A model generated the notes under the pieces. That model made no database searches. It saw only the letters and a list, made by a program, of their open reading frames with translations, and was not told the DNA's origin. Shown in pieces: positions 24,545 through 34,067 of a DNA stretch of 64,000 nucleotides. Positions within the stretch are counted from its first letter, which is position 1. Every line of letters begins with the position of its first letter. The translations under genes were made by a program, and so were the position numbers. This DNA is from Mesorhizobium sp. NZP2298. GTDB lineage: Bacteria > Pseudomonadota > Alphaproteobacteria > Rhizobiales > Rhizobiaceae. The stretch lies in assembly GCF_013170825.1 (NCBI RefSeq), contig NZ_CP033365.1:3050001-3114000 (forward strand), read 5' to 3'.

Positions 24545-24715
24545 TCGTGGCTAGAGGGGCAGCCTGCCTGGCTCACGCACGGCGGGCCGCTCTCAGCAAC
24601 ATGCCGCTGGCGACGTCGATCAGGACATAGTTGGCGGTCTCAGGGTGAAGCGTTGCCCCCGAGCGCCTATCGATATACCGCCTAAAAGCTGGATTTATAG
24701 GGCCTGCAAATTTCT

Positions 24716-25102
24716 TCACTCTATTTTCTTGGCTAGATAAAATCTGCGCTGCGCGCGAGCCATTCTTGCGTTAAAGCTACCAAATATATATGAGAACGCC
24801 AAGAGAGTGACTGCCGCAAATATTTTATCGATCTTTAAAAAAATATGAAAAACTATTGCAGATATAAAAAATGCGATGAAGAGCTGAACAACCGTTGATA
24901 TTCCGTCTGCCCACATTCTATTGCTTGGAAGATAACTCTCCATCAATGGTGGAACCAATCGGTTCCTGTCCCAAAACTGTTCAATGCGAACCGGTTCCTG
25001 CGTTACGCTTCCAAAATTTTTGGTCCCAGCGATAGTTTCATCGGGGCTATTTGAGCTGGGGGCCTCAGTCGCTGTCGTTGCGTTCCACTTCATTCCACTC
25101 AT
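24716..25102 (-). CDS. Hypothetical two-span membrane protein, AT-rich
   Basis: 128 residues: a polar N-terminal region of about 65 residues, two adjoining hydrophobic helices (about 68-88 and 91-108) and a basic tail (RMARAQRRFYLAKKIE). The coding sequence is much richer in A/T and in rare codons (ATA, AAA, TTT) than the surrounding genes, which suggests recent acquisition. No family recognised. About 170 bases downstream there is a short frame ending TANYVLIDVASGMLLRAAR that may be debris of another gene. Confidence 0.5.
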   Translation of the reverse strand: MSGMKWNATTATEAPSSNSPDETIAGTKNFGSVTQEPVRIEQFWDRNRLVPPLMESYLPSNRMWADGISTVVQLFIAFFISAIVFHIFLKIDKIFAAVTLLAFSYIFGSFNARMARAQRRFYLAKKIE

Positions 25103-25314
25103 TTACCTGCCCCAGTTGACCACCACCGTAGCGCTTCACTCGCAGCTTGCCTAAAACGGTTTTGATCCCGGCCATCACTTTCTGTTGTTGGATAAGGGCT
25201 GCGTGGCTCATCGTAGCCGCCATTGGATTGCACCGAACGGCTTTGTCAGCAGCCTTTGGAACGTAAGTGCATTCGCCAAGTTCTTAGCCCAAGACAAGCT
25301 AAGGGACATTACGC

Positions 25315-25485
25315 ATGCTGATCGCCGTTCGAGCCATGATTGGCCAAGCCCGCCTCATCACCGCCAAGAGCGAACCCGAAGCGCAGGCCACCCGGCAGAC
25401 GCCGGTCTTGAAGGAGATCGATACGCTGGCAGCGATCCGCCTGACCGACATGGCCGGCTTGGGAGCGTGGTCGCAAGACCGTTGA
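25315..25485 (+). CDS. Hypothetical small protein (56 aa)
   Basis: 56 residues, mostly helical and charged (MLIAVRAMIGQARLITAKSE, then EPEAQATRQTPVLKEIDTLAA..). ATG 25315 lies 9 bases after AAGGGA. The reading frame has alphaproteobacterial codon usage, unlike its AT-rich neighbour. It could be a real small gene or the end of a decayed one. It is convergent with the GST gene, 15 bases apart. Confidence 0.35.
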   Translation: MLIAVRAMIGQARLITAKSEPEAQATRQTPVLKEIDTLAAIRLTDMAGLGAWSQDR

Positions 25486-25500
25486 TCGGTTTTGATAGCG

Positions 25501-26148
25501 TCAGCTCTTTGACAGGGCGTTTATCGCAAATTGCGCGGCGAAGGCCCTGGCATAAGCAGGCCGGGCTTCGCCGCGCGCGACATAGGCAGCCAGGGTCTGA
25601 TATTCGTCCAGAATGCCTGACATTCGCAGCCGAAGCAGCACCGATACCATCAACAGATCGCCCGCGCTGAATGCACCATCGAGCCATTCTGCGGCGCCCA
25701 GATAGGCCGAGAGCTTGTCCAGCACTGCCCGAACACGGTCTTTCACCAAGGGCAGGCGTTCCTTGGCCCAGGACCTGTCGGCTTCGAATATCCTGGCCGT
25801 CGTCAAGTCGAGGACCGGCGGCTCGACGGTGTTGAGCGCGGCAAACATCCAGGTGATCGCGCGGGCGCGGGCATCGCGATCCCGAGGCAGAAGGCCCGCA
25901 TGCTGCTCGGCAAGATGAAAGACGATCGAGCCGGTCTCGAAGAGGCACAGAGATCCTTCCTCATAGGTGGGGATCTGGCCGAAGGGATGGATGGCCAGAT
26001 GGCCGGGCGCCTTCATTCCGGCGAAGGAAACGAGACGAACCTCGTAGGGCTGGCCCACTTCCTCGAGCGCCCAGCGAACGCGCGTATCACGCGCCAGTCC
26101 CTTGCCGCCATCGGGCGATCGTTCAAAGGCTGTGATGGTGGGGGGCAT
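25501..26148 (-). CDS. Glutathione S-transferase family protein
   Basis: 215 residues from ATG 26148. N-terminal thioredoxin-like domain (about 1-80): ITAFERSPDGGKGLARDTRV, cis-Pro block HPFGQIPTYEEGSLCLFETGSI with the E-S/T-G-S type glutathione-binding motif. The C-terminal all-helical domain includes WLDGAFSAGDLLMVSVLLR, the N-capping region of helix alpha6. The enzyme would conjugate or reduce using glutathione in the cytosol. Ser at position 7 is a candidate catalytic residue. Transcribed alone. Confidence 0.88.
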   Translation of the reverse strand: MPPTITAFERSPDGGKGLARDTRVRWALEEVGQPYEVRLVSFAGMKAPGHLAIHPFGQIPTYEEGSLCLFETGSIVFHLAEQHAGLLPRDRDARARAITWMFAALNTVEPPVLDLTTARIFEADRSWAKERLPLVKDRVRAVLDKLSAYLGAAEWLDGAFSAGDLLMVSVLLRLRMSGILDEYQTLAAYVARGEARPAYARAFAAQFAINALSKS

Positions 26149-26291
26149 TGGCAGGCTCCGGTGGTCGGTTCGGTGTCCGGTTCTTGGCGGTGGCACCCAG
26201 AGGACGAACGGCCGACGTCATTCCCGACACGCCATCTCGTTTTTCGGCCATTGGATTTCGCGGCCCGAACCGGAGCAGTGCCTCCTCGGTC

Positions 26292-27002
26292 CTAGCGCAG
26301 CAGGCCTTCCGCCTCGAATGTGTCCCAACCTTCCAGCCGTGGAGTATCATCCTTTCCTGAACTCCTGGCGCTGCGCGCCTTACGCTGCCGTTTTCCAGCT
26401 CGCGTCAGAGCGGCCTTGCCGGCACCGCGCCGTCTGTTTTCGGACGCTTCCCGCGCATCTTCCTCCCGCCAGGCGCTGGCCAGGTCACGATCGAGAATGT
26501 CCTCGATGTGGCGTGGATCGAAAACGTGGAAGGTCACCGCCTTGGATCGCCCACGCATCTTGACGGTGCGGGTGCCGATGCTCTTCAGGCGACCGTCCTT
26601 CAGCCATTTATGGCGCTCGCGGGCGGAGATGGTGAGAATGTCCTCTGCCTCGCGCGGCAGCACGGCCAGTGTTTCGATGCCCTCCAGTGTCCTGGAAATG
26701 GTTTCAGAGGCGGCTTGGAACGCATCCGCGTCGGTTTTCAACATGCGCAATACGATGCGGCCTGTATCAGCCCTGGCAAACTTCCTCACTGCCCATGGCA
26801 GGCGGGCTCGAATTTCGCGCTCGATCCCCTTCAGGCGCAAGGCGGAGCCAAGCGTCGCCGATGGCGGCAGCGGCCATTCGGCGACCACTGACGCCTTGGC
26901 GGCGCTCGCGCCTTGCTCTGATGTGCGATCAGGCGTGGCGGCAATCGCGGCGACGATGCCGCTCAGGATCTTCCGCAGGGAGTCGCGCTTCTTGGCTGCC
27001 AT
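26292..27002 (-). CDS. Conserved protein of unknown function with possible helix-turn-helix
   Basis: 236 residues, strongly basic at both ends. The N-terminal region is helical. The middle holds SARERHKWLKDGRLKSIGTRTVKMRGRSK and then VTFHVFDPRHIEDILDRD, a spacing like a MerR/excisionase-type helix-turn-helix with a basic wing. The C-terminus is Lys/Arg-rich (RRRGAGKAALTRAGKRQRKA). No signal peptide. A DNA-binding role is plausible from charge and pattern but not shown. It sits between a GST and an FAD monooxygenase on the same strand, with gaps of about 140 and 95 bases. Confidence 0.6.
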   Translation of the reverse strand: MAAKKRDSLRKILSGIVAAIAATPDRTSEQGASAAKASVVAEWPLPPSATLGSALRLKGIEREIRARLPWAVRKFARADTGRIVLRMLKTDADAFQAASETISRTLEGIETLAVLPREAEDILTISARERHKWLKDGRLKSIGTRTVKMRGRSKAVTFHVFDPRHIEDILDRDLASAWREEDAREASENRRRGAGKAALTRAGKRQRKARSARSSGKDDTPRLEGWDTFEAEGLLR

Positions 27003-27098
27003 GTTTCATGTTCGCTCATCAGGGGCCTTCGTGGAACGACAGTTCGCACAGAAGACAACCGAAACCATGCTCAAACGGTTCCTCTAGCACATGGGCGG

Positions 27099-28631
27099 CT
27101 AGTCGCCTTGGCCAAACCATCGCGACGCGGCCTGGGCAGCCTGCTCGGGGTCAGGCTCACCGTCGGCAGCCCAGGCGACGAAGCCATCGGGGCGCACGAG
27201 CAGGGCGCTCAGGCCCATCCGCTCCCTGGCATCCTCGGCGACATAGGTGATCCGGCCGCCCCAGCGGCTTGCAAGCGCTTGCAGGGCAGGGTGGGCATCG
27301 AAATCCAGCAGCAGGCCTTGCCCGCTCCTCAGGCGCTCGCCGAGCCTCGTCCCGTCGGCCAGTTCGAAATCGGGCGCGCCGCGGCCCACCAGTCCGTGGC
27401 CGCCGCCGAGATCGTAGCGCAGGGAAACGCCCCAGACGCGTTCGGCGAAGTAGGTCGCGCCGTCGCGCGTGGCGATGAGGTCGCGGATGATGGCTTCGAG
27501 CGCGCGCGAGCCGCGGTTTGGCCGCATCAGCGCGACCTGGGCGCGCGACCAGTCGAGAATTTGCGCGCCCACCGGATGCCGCTCATCGAAATAGCTGTCG
27601 AGCAGGCCGGCCGGCGCGTCGCCGCGGATGGTGGCGGCGAGCTTCCAGCCGAGGTTCATCGCGTCGCCGACCCCAAGGTTGAGGCCCTGGCCGCCCAAAG
27701 GCGAATGGATATGCGCGGCATCGCCGGCAAGCACCACCCGCTTGTTTCGGTAGGTGCTCGCCTGGTAGGCGCGATCGGTCCAGGTCGTGGCGAGGCGCAG
27801 CGCCGTCAAGGTGACCTCCGTGCCGGACACGCGGCGCAACACCGCTTGTACATGCTCCAGCGTGATCGGCTCTGTCCGGTGGAAAGCGGCGCCGTCGAAC
27901 TCGACCATGGCGATGATGCCGGGCCGTGCGTAGGTATACATGCCCCTAGGTGTGTAGTTCCGGCCGAGGCTCAGTGTGTCGGGATCGGCCAGTTCGACTT
28001 CGACGGAATAGCCGGTGAATTCGGCATCGGTGCCGGTGAAGGCAAAGCCGCCGAGCTTGCGAACCGTGCCGCGGCCGCCATCGCAACCGACGAGCCAGCG
28101 GGCGTGAAAAGTCTCGCCACAGGCGCTGACGGTCACGTCCTCGTCCGACTGGCTGAAGCCGTCGACGCCAAGGCCGCGCCTGATCTCGGCGCCCATGGCG
28201 CTCGCGCGGGCGGCAAGCACGGTTTCGAGATGCTCCATCTCGACCGCCATGCTGGTGCCGGCCGGGCCGGGCAGGTGATAGGGCCATTGCGAGCTGTCGA
28301 CGGCGTCGAGGTAGAACTGGATGCCGGCGAAATGGCCGCCCGGGCGGCGCGGCTGGTGCATCCAGTGCTGCGCGGCCAATGTGCGGCCGCCCGGGCCATC
28401 CTTCGCAGTCGGCGCGATGTCGTCCAGCAGGCCGCGCCGATAGAAGGCCTCGATCGTGGGCACGTTAAGGCCGCGCATGCCGAAGGGCAGCCGCTTCAAC
28501 GGCGAGCGCGGATCTCCGGCCTTTTCCAGCACCAGCACGCGGAGGCCTGCCAGGCGCAGCTCGCAGGCGAGAAACAGGCCGACCGGACCGGCGCCGGCAA
28601 TGATGACATCACGGGGAATAGGGTTGTGCAT
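27099..28631 (-). CDS. FAD-dependent aromatic-ring monooxygenase
   Basis: 510 residues. Dinucleotide fold VIIAGAGPVGLFLACELRLAG near the start, the DG motif WLVGCDGGRGTVR, and the second FAD motif VVLAGDAAHIHSPLGGQGLN. This is the PheA/TfdB-type (class A) flavoprotein hydroxylase family, which uses NAD(P)H and O2 to hydroxylate phenols or antibiotics such as rifampicin. The C-terminal part is the thioredoxin-like domain of these enzymes. ATG 28631 has AAGGAG 8 bases upstream; a much longer upstream frame has no homology and is not used. Substrate unknown. Confidence 0.9.
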   Translation of the reverse strand: MHNPIPRDVIIAGAGPVGLFLACELRLAGLRVLVLEKAGDPRSPLKRLPFGMRGLNVPTIEAFYRRGLLDDIAPTAKDGPGGRTLAAQHWMHQPRRPGGHFAGIQFYLDAVDSSQWPYHLPGPAGTSMAVEMEHLETVLAARASAMGAEIRRGLGVDGFSQSDEDVTVSACGETFHARWLVGCDGGRGTVRKLGGFAFTGTDAEFTGYSVEVELADPDTLSLGRNYTPRGMYTYARPGIIAMVEFDGAAFHRTEPITLEHVQAVLRRVSGTEVTLTALRLATTWTDRAYQASTYRNKRVVLAGDAAHIHSPLGGQGLNLGVGDAMNLGWKLAATIRGDAPAGLLDSYFDERHPVGAQILDWSRAQVALMRPNRGSRALEAIIRDLIATRDGATYFAERVWGVSLRYDLGGGHGLVGRGAPDFELADGTRLGERLRSGQGLLLDFDAHPALQALASRWGGRITYVAEDARERMGLSALLVRPDGFVAWAADGEPDPEQAAQAASRWFGQGD

Positions 28632-28896
28632 GAAACTGCTCCTTGGTCGATGTGTTCGACCGGAGCGTTCCTCGCGTTTGAGAGCCACACGGACGAACGA
28701 TTGGGCGCTCAACAGCGTCCGATGTTCGTCGTGGGGATCTCGTGCACGAAGCCAAAGACCAGAGCTCCCGTTACCGAGAGGAGTTGGGCTTACCAAACCA
28801 ACCCTGCCTTTTCCGACAGCGGCTACATAGCGATGTGGCGATTGGTATGCAACAGGTACGGCGGTGGCAAAGCGGCAACCGCCGGGGGTAGGGCCA

Positions 28897-31584
28897 CTAC
28901 CCCGCGGCCAGCCATTTGCGCGACTGGGCGAAGGCCTTGAAGGCCTTGGCCTCCATCGGGCGGCTAAAAAGGTAGCCCTGCAAGATATCGCAGCCAAGTT
29001 CTTTCAGTATACGCGCGTGCTCCATCGTCTCGACGCCCTCGGCAACCACTTCGATGCCGAGCGATTTGCCGATCTCGATGATCGACGCCACCAGGTGCCG
29101 TTGCGCCATAGAGCCGGTGATGGGTGTGATCAGTTGGCGGTCGATCTTGAGGCGACGCGGCCGCAGCTTAAGCAGCGACACGATCGAGGCATGGCCGGTG
29201 CCGAAATCGTCGATCTCGATGTCTATGCCGAGTCCCTTGATGTGGTCGATATTCCAGGTGACCAGATCGTCGTTTTCGTCGAGGAAGATGGACTCCACCA
29301 GTTCGAACGACACGGTTCCCGCCTTGATGGCGAGCTTGCGCAGGCCCTCGATCAAGTCCTTGTCCTCCAGGCGCCTCGCCGAGACGTTGACCGACACGCG
29401 CGGGATGTTGAGATGACTGCGCGACCAACGTTCGAAATTCTCCAGCGCGTGTTTGAGGACGATGCGGTCGATCAGCGACACGACGTTGAGTTCTTCGGCC
29501 ACCTTGAGGTAGGCGTCGGGGGCCAGGATGCCCCGTTGCGGATGCCTCCAGCGCGACAACGCCTCGACGCCAACGATCTCAAGCGTCCTGGCGTCGAACT
29601 GCGGTTGATAGTAGGCGACGAATTCGTGCCGCTCCAACCCGCCGAGAATCTCGTCGGCGATCTGCTTGGTCCGCACGATCTCGCTCTGCAATTCCTCGTT
29701 GAAGAATTCGTAGCGGTTGCGGCCACGGCTTTTCGCCCGGTAAAGCGCGAGATCGGCGTTGACCAGCAACTGCTTTACGTCGACGCCGCTGTTGGCGGCA
29801 ATGCCGATGCTCACTCCAAAACGGCACGGATGGCCACGATAATCGACAGGCTGGCGCATGTCCTCAATGATGCGGTCGGCAAGTGCCGAGAGTTCGTCGT
29901 CGTCAAGCCCACGGCTCACCACGACGAACTCGTCGCCGCCGATGCGCGCAACGAAATCGTCAGGGCCCGCTTTGGCCATGATAACCTCGGAGGCATGCAT
30001 CAGCATGGCATCGCCCGCGGCGTGGCCGAGCGTGTCGTTGATCTGCTTGAAGCGGTCGAGGTCCAGATGCAGCAGTGCCGTGCGCCGGTCCGGTTCGCCG
30101 TTCTCGACCAGCAGCTCATCGAGATAGCGGCGGTTGGGAAGGCCGGTCAGAGAATCGTGCAGCGCCGCATATTCAATATGTGCCTTGGCGAGATTGAGCT
30201 CGGCGTTCTTCGATTCCGTCAACTGGCGCTCTCGAACGAGGTTTTCGTTGAGCAGCACGTCGCTGGTCACATCCCACTCGGCGCCGATCAACTTGGGCGT
30301 GCCGCCGATGTCCTGGAAGTAGGTTGCGCGCGTGCGCACATGGCGGACGGTGCCGTCGGGGTGCAGTAGCCGGTATTGCGAGGAGTAGGGGCCTTTTTGG
30401 GCTGCGGCTGAATCGAAATCCTGTCTTGCCCGTCCGAGATCTTCAGGGTGGATCGCCTGCGCCCAGTCATCATAACCGCGTGGCTTGCCGTCGGCTGACT
30501 TGCCGTAGATTTCGTTGACGCGGTCATCCCAAACCATTTCGTTGGTTGTGAGGTCGTGTTCCCAAACGCCGATACCGGAGGCTTCAAGCGCCAGCTCCAG
30601 GCGCCCGGACAGGCGCCTGAGCTCTGCGTAGTTTTTCTGCCTTTCGCCGAATAGCCGGCCGGCCGCCATGATCGGCAGCACCACCAGCGCGCCAGCGAGC
30701 AACATCAGCGACCGCAAGGTCCATTCGTTCTTCGGAGCTGTCAGCCAGCCACCTTTGGGAATGGCCGAAATCCGCCAGGAGCCTGATGGCACTTGCACAT
30801 CGGCCGATACGGGATTTCCGGCGATGACCTTTTCGCCGCCGAAAAAGCGTTCGCCGCCGCCACCCAGCGCATCCTTGCCTGTGAGCGCGACATCGATGTC
30901 GAGATCCGGGTCGGTCAGCCCGCTCGCCGCATAGAGCCGGTCGACATCGACCACCGCCGAAACGATGCCCCAGAAGCGTTCGCCGCCGCGCGCGGTCGGC
31001 ACAAAGACCGGAATGCGGCCGATGAAGCCGCGACCGCCCTGGGCAAGGTCGACCGGGCCGGCAAACACCAGCACGCGCTGGTCGCGCGCCCGCAGCGCTG
31101 CCATGCGCTGCGCTTCATTCTTGCGGTAGTCGAGGCCGATCGCCTTCTCGTTGCCTTCCACAGGGTACATCAACGAGATGACAAGATTGGGCGCGCCGGC
31201 AATGTTGCGCAATTGCGATTTTTGCTCGAACAGATTGCCGGCAAGCGATGCAAATCGCTGCTGGCCCATATAGGGTTCCGTATCGATGGCCGAGACCAGT
31301 CCCTGAACAAGCTGAAGATTGCCGTTTATATTGCCTTCGAGCTTGGCGCGAATGATGTTGACCTTTGCCAGCACGTCGGCGCGCGCCAGTTGATCGGAGA
31401 CCCTTCTGTTCTGCTGGTCGGCAACGACGGCGCAGACCAGAAGCACGACAAAAGCGATCGCCGCCGGCAAGTTGGCGGAAGAAAAAACGGCCCGGCTTAC
31501 ACGGCCGACACTGAATCCTGTTGTGGTCAATTCAACCCGGATACCTTTCCTGGACAATAGCTCATCGATCGAGCCTAGTAGCAA
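28897..31584 (-). CDS. CHASE-PAS-GGDEF-EAL cyclic-di-GMP enzyme
   Basis: 895 residues. TM1 (about 38-57), periplasmic CHASE sensor (about 60-285), TM2 (about 300-320), PAS domain (about 340-465), GGDEF domain (about 475-635) and EAL domain (about 645-890). The cyclase motif RIGGDEF is intact. The phosphodiesterase signature is intact too: EAL in GVEALSRWRHP, VSVNVSA, IDDFGTG, LKIDR, VVAEGVE and QGYLFSRP. It could therefore both make and break cyclic di-GMP, with the balance set by a periplasmic ligand. Monocistronic. The first ATG at 31584 is kept as start; a shorter start is possible. Confidence 0.93.
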   Translation of the reverse strand: MLLGSIDELLSRKGIRVELTTTGFSVGRVSRAVFSSANLPAAIAFVVLLVCAVVADQQNRRVSDQLARADVLAKVNIIRAKLEGNINGNLQLVQGLVSAIDTEPYMGQQRFASLAGNLFEQKSQLRNIAGAPNLVISLMYPVEGNEKAIGLDYRKNEAQRMAALRARDQRVLVFAGPVDLAQGGRGFIGRIPVFVPTARGGERFWGIVSAVVDVDRLYAASGLTDPDLDIDVALTGKDALGGGGERFFGGEKVIAGNPVSADVQVPSGSWRISAIPKGGWLTAPKNEWTLRSLMLLAGALVVLPIMAAGRLFGERQKNYAELRRLSGRLELALEASGIGVWEHDLTTNEMVWDDRVNEIYGKSADGKPRGYDDWAQAIHPEDLGRARQDFDSAAAQKGPYSSQYRLLHPDGTVRHVRTRATYFQDIGGTPKLIGAEWDVTSDVLLNENLVRERQLTESKNAELNLAKAHIEYAALHDSLTGLPNRRYLDELLVENGEPDRRTALLHLDLDRFKQINDTLGHAAGDAMLMHASEVIMAKAGPDDFVARIGGDEFVVVSRGLDDDELSALADRIIEDMRQPVDYRGHPCRFGVSIGIAANSGVDVKQLLVNADLALYRAKSRGRNRYEFFNEELQSEIVRTKQIADEILGGLERHEFVAYYQPQFDARTLEIVGVEALSRWRHPQRGILAPDAYLKVAEELNVVSLIDRIVLKHALENFERWSRSHLNIPRVSVNVSARRLEDKDLIEGLRKLAIKAGTVSFELVESIFLDENDDLVTWNIDHIKGLGIDIEIDDFGTGHASIVSLLKLRPRRLKIDRQLITPITGSMAQRHLVASIIEIGKSLGIEVVAEGVETMEHARILKELGCDILQGYLFSRPMEAKAFKAFAQSRKWLAAG

Positions 31585-31639
31585 ACGCTTAAATTTGCCC
31601 TTCCAGGCTGGCAGGAAGTTTCAGCATCAGCTAAGGCGG

Positions 31640-31735
31640 GGCGGACGGATTGCGGAAGTACAATCGCAAGGCGGTTTGCGTTTCTCCTGGTTCGCGACTT
31701 CACCCTGTCGTCGCTGTCGGGACGGAGCCCCGCCT
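31640..31735 (+). pseudogene. Decayed 5' copy of the GlxA-family regulator gene
   Basis: This DNA closely matches bases 36190-36275, which include the upstream region and first 20 codons of the GlxA-type gene. Both share AGGCGGTTTGC, TGGTTCGCGACTTCAC and CTGTCG-CGCTGTCG at matching spacing. The ATG is changed (AATCGC in place of AATGGCC) and the homology ends at about 31730. The two copies flank the ABC transporter operon on both sides, in the same orientation. Confidence 0.65.
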
Positions 31736-31753
31736 GGGGCAGGGCGGCCCGCA

Positions 31754-32932
31754 TCACGAAATGCGCTGACCGTCCTCGTCGAGTAGAACGCAGCCCTCGG
31801 GATCAAATCCGAGGTCGATCGTCTCGCCTTCGCGAAGGACCCGGCCACTGATCGTTGCGTTGGCCCGGATGCTGGTCTTGCCGCCGATGTCGATCTCGTA
31901 GATGGCGCTGCCGCCCAGATATGACGCCGAGACGACGCGGCCCGACAGAAGGTTGGCGCCCGGCGCCGCGCCGACCGTCAGTTTCTGCGGCCGCACCACG
32001 ACGGTGACCTTGCTGCCGTCGGCAAGCCGCCTTGGACAGACCACGTTGACCGTCTGGCCGCTGGCAAGCACCACCGCCGTTGCCTTGCCCGATCCGCTCA
32101 CGGTGCCGGCCAGCATGTTGGCCTTGCCGAGGAAGTCGGCGACGAAGGCGGTGGCGGGCCGCTCGTAGACTTCCTCGGGCGTGCCGATCTGCTCGGCCGA
32201 TCCCGCGTTCATCACCACGATGCGGTCCGACATGGAGAGCGCTTCTTCCTGGTCGTGGGTGACGAAGATGGCGGTGATGCCGGTTTCCTTCTGGATTTTC
32301 TTGATCTCGACGCGCATCTCCTCGCGCATGTTGGCGTCCAGGGCCGATAGCGGCTCGTCGAGCAAAAGCACCTGCGGCTCGAAAACGATGGCGCGGGCAA
32401 GCGCGATGCGCTGCTGCTGGCCGCCCGACAATTGCGAGGGCAGTTTCTTCTCGCTGCCCGGCAGCCGCACCATTTCGAGCGCCTTGCCGACCCTGCGCAC
32501 GATTTCCGGCTTCGGCACGTTGCGGTATTTCAGGCCGAAGGCGACGTTGTCGAACACGGTCTTGTGCGGGAACAGCGCGTAGCTCTGGAAGACAAGGCCG
32601 ATATTGCGCTTGTAGATCGGCACGTCGTCGACCCGGCGCCCATCGATCATGATCTGGCCGCCTGAAATGTCGACCAGGCCGGCGATCGAGCGCAGGATCG
32701 TGGTCTTGCCGCAGCCCGAAGGGCCGAGCAGCGTGACGAAGGAGCCCTTGCGGATCGACAGCGAGAAATCGCGCACGGCGACGAACTTGCCATAGGCGAT
32801 GTCGATGTCGCGGAACTCGACCGCCGGCTGGCTCGCCTCGGCGCTGTCCGGTGCGGCCTTGCCCGCCCCGGACGACGTCGCCCCGGCCGCTTCCGGCCGG
32901 GGCAATGCTGAAAGGTCGTTTCTGTCAGGCAC
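31754..32932 (-). CDS. ABC transporter ATP-binding subunit (PotA-like)
   Basis: About 392 residues. Walker A LLGPSGCGKTTILR, Q-loop VFQSYALFPHKTV, signature LSGGQQQRIALARAI, Walker B LLLDEPLSALDA, H-loop VTHDQEEALSMSD, and a C-terminal TOBE domain (about 290-390). This is the spermidine/putrescine-iron importer class. GTG 32932 is proposed as start because it overlaps the stop of the binding-protein gene by 8 bases; ATG 32974 would lie inside that gene without a ribosome-binding site. Fourth and last gene of the operon. Confidence 0.92.
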   Translation of the reverse strand: MPDRNDLSALPRPEAAGATSSGAGKAAPDSAEASQPAVEFRDIDIAYGKFVAVRDFSLSIRKGSFVTLLGPSGCGKTTILRSIAGLVDISGGQIMIDGRRVDDVPIYKRNIGLVFQSYALFPHKTVFDNVAFGLKYRNVPKPEIVRRVGKALEMVRLPGSEKKLPSQLSGGQQQRIALARAIVFEPQVLLLDEPLSALDANMREEMRVEIKKIQKETGITAIFVTHDQEEALSMSDRIVVMNAGSAEQIGTPEEVYERPATAFVADFLGKANMLAGTVSGSGKATAVVLASGQTVNVVCPRRLADGSKVTVVVRPQKLTVGAAPGANLLSGRVVSASYLGGSAIYEIDIGGKTSIRANATISGRVLREGETIDLGFDPEGCVLLDEDGQRIS

Positions 32933-34067
32933 CTTTCGAGATCCTGTTCCACTGCTTGGTCCAGGCGTCCTCATTGGTCGCCCAGTAGACCGGGTCGGCG
33001 AAGGTCAGCGACTTCATCGTGCCCGTCTTGTCGAAGGCCGGCAGCTTCTCGATCTTCTCGGTGAGCTTGACCTTGGTCGGGTCGAGCGATGGCGGATAGC
33101 TCTGGCCCTCGGCCACCGCGATGGAAGTCGCCGGGTCGAGCATGAAGTTGATCAGCTCCTCGCACTCGGCCATCGGCGAGCCCTTCAGGATCAGCATGTC
33201 CTCCATCCAGGCGTAGGAGCCGGCCGGATCGAGATAGCCGATCGGATGGCCCTGGTCCTGCAAGGCGGCGACGCGGCCCGACCAGGCGTCGGTCACCACG
33301 ATCTCGCCCTTGGAAAGCAGGTCCATCAGCTCGGCGCCCGAGCTCCAGAACTTCTTGGCGAGGTCGCGCGTCTCGCGCACCTTGGCCCAGATCGTGTCCA
33401 TGTCCTTGATGTTGTTGGGGTCCTGTCCGGTGGCGAGCGCGGCGTACCAGACGCGCGTCGTCATGTCGTCATAGCCGCCGACCTTGCCGGCATATTTCTT
33501 GTCTAGCAAAAGGGCGGCGCCCTTTTCCTTGGCTTCCTCGGGCGAGATCACCTTGGTGTTGTAGGCGATGCCTGTCGTGCCGTAGTCGTAAGGCACGGCC
33601 GAGAGTTTCGGCGTCAGCTTGCGGAACGGGTCGATCATCGGCTGCAGCACATTCGCCATGTTGGGAATGTTGGCCTCGTTGATCTCCGAGGTCAGGCCGC
33701 CATTGACGTATTTGATGTAGTAGTTGACGCCGGAGGAATGGATGACCTGGTAGTCGCCGGGCTTCGAGGTCTTGATCTTGGTGATGATCTCGTCCTCGTC
33801 GCCGAACGTGCCCTGGACGACCTTGATCTTGGTCTTGGTCGTGTAAGGCTGGAACGCGTATTTGTCGATCGCGTCCTGCACCGTGCCGCCCCAGCCGTCG
33901 AAACGAACCTCCTGGACCGCGGCGAGCGCCTGCCGCATCCAGGGCATGTCGAGACCCGCCGCAGCAGCCGCGGCGGCTGTCAGCGTCAGGAAAGTGCGGC
34001 GGCTGAGATCACCGTTGCGATATCTATCTTGCAGCCGTTCAAGCCGCTTGCCGTTGGACAGTTTCAT
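32925..34067 (-). CDS. ABC transporter substrate-binding protein (PotD/F-like, Tat-exported)
   Basis: 380 residues. The N-terminus has a twin-arginine signal, DLSRRTFLTLTAAAAAAAG, so the folded protein is probably exported by Tat. The mature part is a type-2 periplasmic-binding fold (VRFDGWGGTVQDAIDKYAFQ, then VIHSSGVNYYIKYVNGGL, VPYDYGTTGIAYNT, VVTDAWSGRVAALQ). ATG 34067 lies 8 bases after AGGAGG and overlaps the stop of the upstream permease (ATGA). Polyamines or related cations are the usual ligands of this class, but the ligand is not shown here. Confidence 0.92.
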   Translation of the reverse strand: MKLSNGKRLERLQDRYRNGDLSRRTFLTLTAAAAAAAGLDMPWMRQALAAVQEVRFDGWGGTVQDAIDKYAFQPYTTKTKIKVVQGTFGDEDEIITKIKTSKPGDYQVIHSSGVNYYIKYVNGGLTSEINEANIPNMANVLQPMIDPFRKLTPKLSAVPYDYGTTGIAYNTKVISPEEAKEKGAALLLDKKYAGKVGGYDDMTTRVWYAALATGQDPNNIKDMDTIWAKVRETRDLAKKFWSSGAELMDLLSKGEIVVTDAWSGRVAALQDQGHPIGYLDPAGSYAWMEDMLILKGSPMAECEELINFMLDPATSIAVAEGQSYPPSLDPTKVKLTEKIEKLPAFDKTGTMKSLTFADPVYWATNEDAWTKQWNRISKGA

